From assembly GCA_030429455.1 (NCBI GenBank), contig JAUIFC010000022.1:1-34031 (forward strand): a DNA stretch of 34,031 nt, given 5' to 3'. Below are positions 32,331 to 34,031 of this stretch, piece after piece. A program made the translations under genes and the position numbers. Each line of letters opens with the position of its first letter. Positions within the stretch are counted from its first letter, which is position 1. This DNA comes from Bacteroidia bacterium (GTDB taxonomy: Bacteria > Bacteroidota > Bacteroidia > Flavobacteriales > Flavobacteriaceae). A model generated the notes under the pieces. That model was not told the DNA's origin and did not search any database. It saw nothing but the letters and a program-made list of their open reading frames with translations.

Positions 32331-34031
32331 ATGACTAAAAAAATATCCTTTTTGATTGCATTTTTTATGATGCTATCTATTTACGCACAAGACATAACTG
32401 TAAACCCGTCTGCTTTTGATGAAGATGAACAGATAGAAATTATAGTTTCTAATTTCGATCCAGTCACCGAATGGGGTGTTTCAGACTTATACCTCTGGGC
32501 TTGGCATATTGACGAAAATGACCAGCAAATAAATAACCCAACCGCAACGGGAACAGATTTTTTTAATTCTCCAAGTACAGCACAATTTACTGACAATGGA
32601 GATGGCACATACAGCTATTTTCTAACCCCTACCTCGTTTTATAATAATACCAATATTAAAACAATTGGTGTACTGGTTAAAACTCAAGATGGCTCGGAGC
32701 AATCTGCTGACTTTTTGTTTGATGTTGGTCGAGTAATAATCAACTTTACTAACCCCACTGATAATTTTGTGTTGGTTAGTTCTGGTAGTGATTTAAATGT
32801 TAGCGCCAGTATAACTTATCAAGGAAATATAACTGTACAAGGAACCTTTGAAATATACCTAAACGACGTATTAGTGAGCAGTGGAACTTGTGGTTTTCCA
32901 ACTTGTAGCGGGGTTGTTCCCAACATAACCCAAAGTGGTGAAGTTAGATTCGTGGGAACTCCACCTGGAGAAACAGATACAGGCGATGCTGTCTTTCAAG
33001 TTCAGGTCATTCCAACAGTAACCCAAGAAGTTCTGCCAGCCAATTTAGTTAACGGAATAAATTATTCCTCAGATAATACAAAAGCTACTTTAGTTCTTCA
33101 TGCACCTGGAAAAGACTTTGTGCAAGTCGCAGGCAGCTTTAACAACTACAACCCAACGGATGCAGATGTCATGAAAAGAGATCCTAATACAGGTTTATAT
33201 TGGTTGGAAATTACAGGCTTAACTCCTGGTCAAATTGAGACTTATCAATACTGGGTTTACGACGCCACTCCACTTACCAACTCTCCTGTTTTAGTAAAGG
33301 TAGCGGATCCTTACTCTACTCTAGTATTAAATCAGTTTGACGATCCTAACATTCCAGATTCCACTTATCCTAATATGCCTGCATTTCCTGCTGGAGCCGA
33401 TTTTGAAGTTACAGTTTTACAAACTGGTCAAACACCTTACAACTGGCAAGTTACCAATTTCCAAAAGCCAAAAATTGAAGACATGGTTCTTTATGAAGTG
33501 TTGGTAAGAGATTTTGATGCCGATAGAAACTATCAAGATTTGATTGATAAGATGGACTATTTCAAAAATTTGAATATCAATGCTATTCATCTTATGCCAG
33601 TAATGGAATACGACTCTAGCTTAGGTTGGGGTTATGACACGACCTATCACATGGCTTTAGACAAAGTTTATGGCACAGAAGATAAGTTAAAGGAATTTAT
33701 AGATTTGTGTCATCAAAATGGCATTGCAGTGATTTTGGATCTTGTCATGAATCATGCCTTTGGAAGAAGTCCATTAGTGCGCATGTGGGTTGATGATCCA
33801 AATGGTGACGGTTTTGGAGATGTTTCTTCAGAAAATCCTTACTTTAATACTCAAGCTACTCATAGTTATAACGTAGGTTCAGACTTTAATCACCAGCAAC
33901 CGCATGTTCAAGAATATACCAGAAGAGTCATTAAACATTGGATTGAAGATTTCAAAATAGATGGCTTCCGTTGGGACTTAACTAAAGGCTTTACCCAAAA
34001 CTGTCCTCCAGGACCAAATCAAGAATCTTGT
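32331..34031 (+). CDS. Secreted multidomain GH13 alpha-amylase, 5' part (runs off window)
   Basis: The frame is open for 567 codons from the ATG at 32331 to the last base, so the C-terminus is outside the window. The signal peptide is MTKKISFLIAFFMMLSIYA before QD, without a lipobox. Residues about 20-132 (DITVNPSAFDEDEQIEI, DLYLWAWHIDEND) resemble a small starch-binding-type module. About 137-235 is an Ig-like domain with a Cys pair (SGTCGFPTC). About 250-330 (TLVLHAPGKDFVQVAGSFNNYNP ... YQYWVYD) resembles CBM48. The GH13 barrel starts near 385 (MVLYEVLVRDFD), with region I DLVMNHAFG (about 470) and region II DGFRWDLTKGF (nucleophile D549). Regions III and IV lie beyond the end. It is expected to act outside the cell on polymeric starch. 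A type IX secretion tail would be at the missing C-terminus. Confidence 0.88.
   Translation, partial: MTKKISFLIAFFMMLSIYAQDITVNPSAFDEDEQIEIIVSNFDPVTEWGVSDLYLWAWHIDENDQQINNPTATGTDFFNSPSTAQFTDNGDGTYSYFLTPTSFYNNTNIKTIGVLVKTQDGSEQSADFLFDVGRVIINFTNPTDNFVLVSSGSDLNVSASITYQGNITVQGTFEIYLNDVLVSSGTCGFPTCSGVVPNITQSGEVRFVGTPPGETDTGDAVFQVQVIPTVTQEVLPANLVNGINYSSDNTKATLVLHAPGKDFVQVAGSFNNYNPTDADVMKRDPNTGLYWLEITGLTPGQIETYQYWVYDATPLTNSPVLVKVADPYSTLVLNQFDDPNIPDSTYPNMPAFPAGADFEVTVLQTGQTPYNWQVTNFQKPKIEDMVLYEVLVRDFDADRNYQDLIDKMDYFKNLNINAIHLMPVMEYDSSLGWGYDTTYHMALDKVYGTEDKLKEFIDLCHQNGIAVILDLVMNHAFGRSPLVRMWVDDPNGDGFGDVSSENPYFNTQATHSYNVGSDFNHQQPHVQEYTRRVIKHWIEDFKIDGFRWDLTKGFTQNCPPGPNQESC

Overview
The window looks like part of a Flavobacteriaceae (Bacteroidota) chromosome. 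It is AT-rich. It carries an adjacent SusC/SusD pair, lipoproteins with Bacteroidota-type lipoboxes, a TAnnTTTG-type promoter box and almost no Shine-Dalgarno sequences. A marine relative is plausible but cannot be shown from this stretch alone. No database search was possible, so family names rest on motifs read directly from the translations.

Layout. (1) 2-1348, plus strand: the 3' end of a secreted BNR/Asp-box (sortilin-like) repeat protein. It is followed by a 160-bp hairpin element that resembles a MITE. (2) 6192-1604, minus strand: a glycolytic group, pfkA - gapA - BadF/BadG-type sugar kinase - pgi. An intrinsic terminator lies between gapA and the kinase, and another lies after pgi. 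(3) 24501-6397, minus strand: the regulatory and hydrolytic half of an alpha-glucan (starch/glycogen/maltodextrin) utilisation locus. In transcription order it holds a LacI-type regulator, MFS sugar transporter, beta-phosphoglucomutase, GH65 maltose phosphorylase, GH13 SusA-like enzyme, double esterase-D lipoprotein, GH31 alpha-glucosidase, two GH13 lipoproteins and a GH97 SusB-like enzyme. (4) 24763-34031, plus strand and divergent: susC, susD, susE-like, susF-like with three starch-binding-type repeats, and a large multidomain GH13 amylase that runs off the window end.

How it works together (inference from families). Surface lipoproteins SusD/E/F and the secreted amylase would bind and cut the glucan, and SusC would import oligosaccharides. 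Periplasmic GH13, GH31 and GH97 enzymes would trim them to maltose and glucose, and the MFS carrier would take these into the cytoplasm. GH65 would phosphorolyse maltose to glucose and beta-glucose-1-phosphate, which PgmB converts to glucose-6-phosphate. Free glucose would need a kinase, for which the BadF-type protein is a candidate. Pgi, PfkA and GapA continue glycolysis. The divergent intergenic region holds a LacI-type operator that overlaps the -33 box of the susC promoter.

The overall system is a recognisable, enzyme-rich alpha-glucan PUL and not a wholly new system. The least explained parts are the tandem esterase protein, the 160-bp folding element, the operator architecture, the terminators placed inside short gene gaps, and the Cys-paired repeats of the SusF-like protein.
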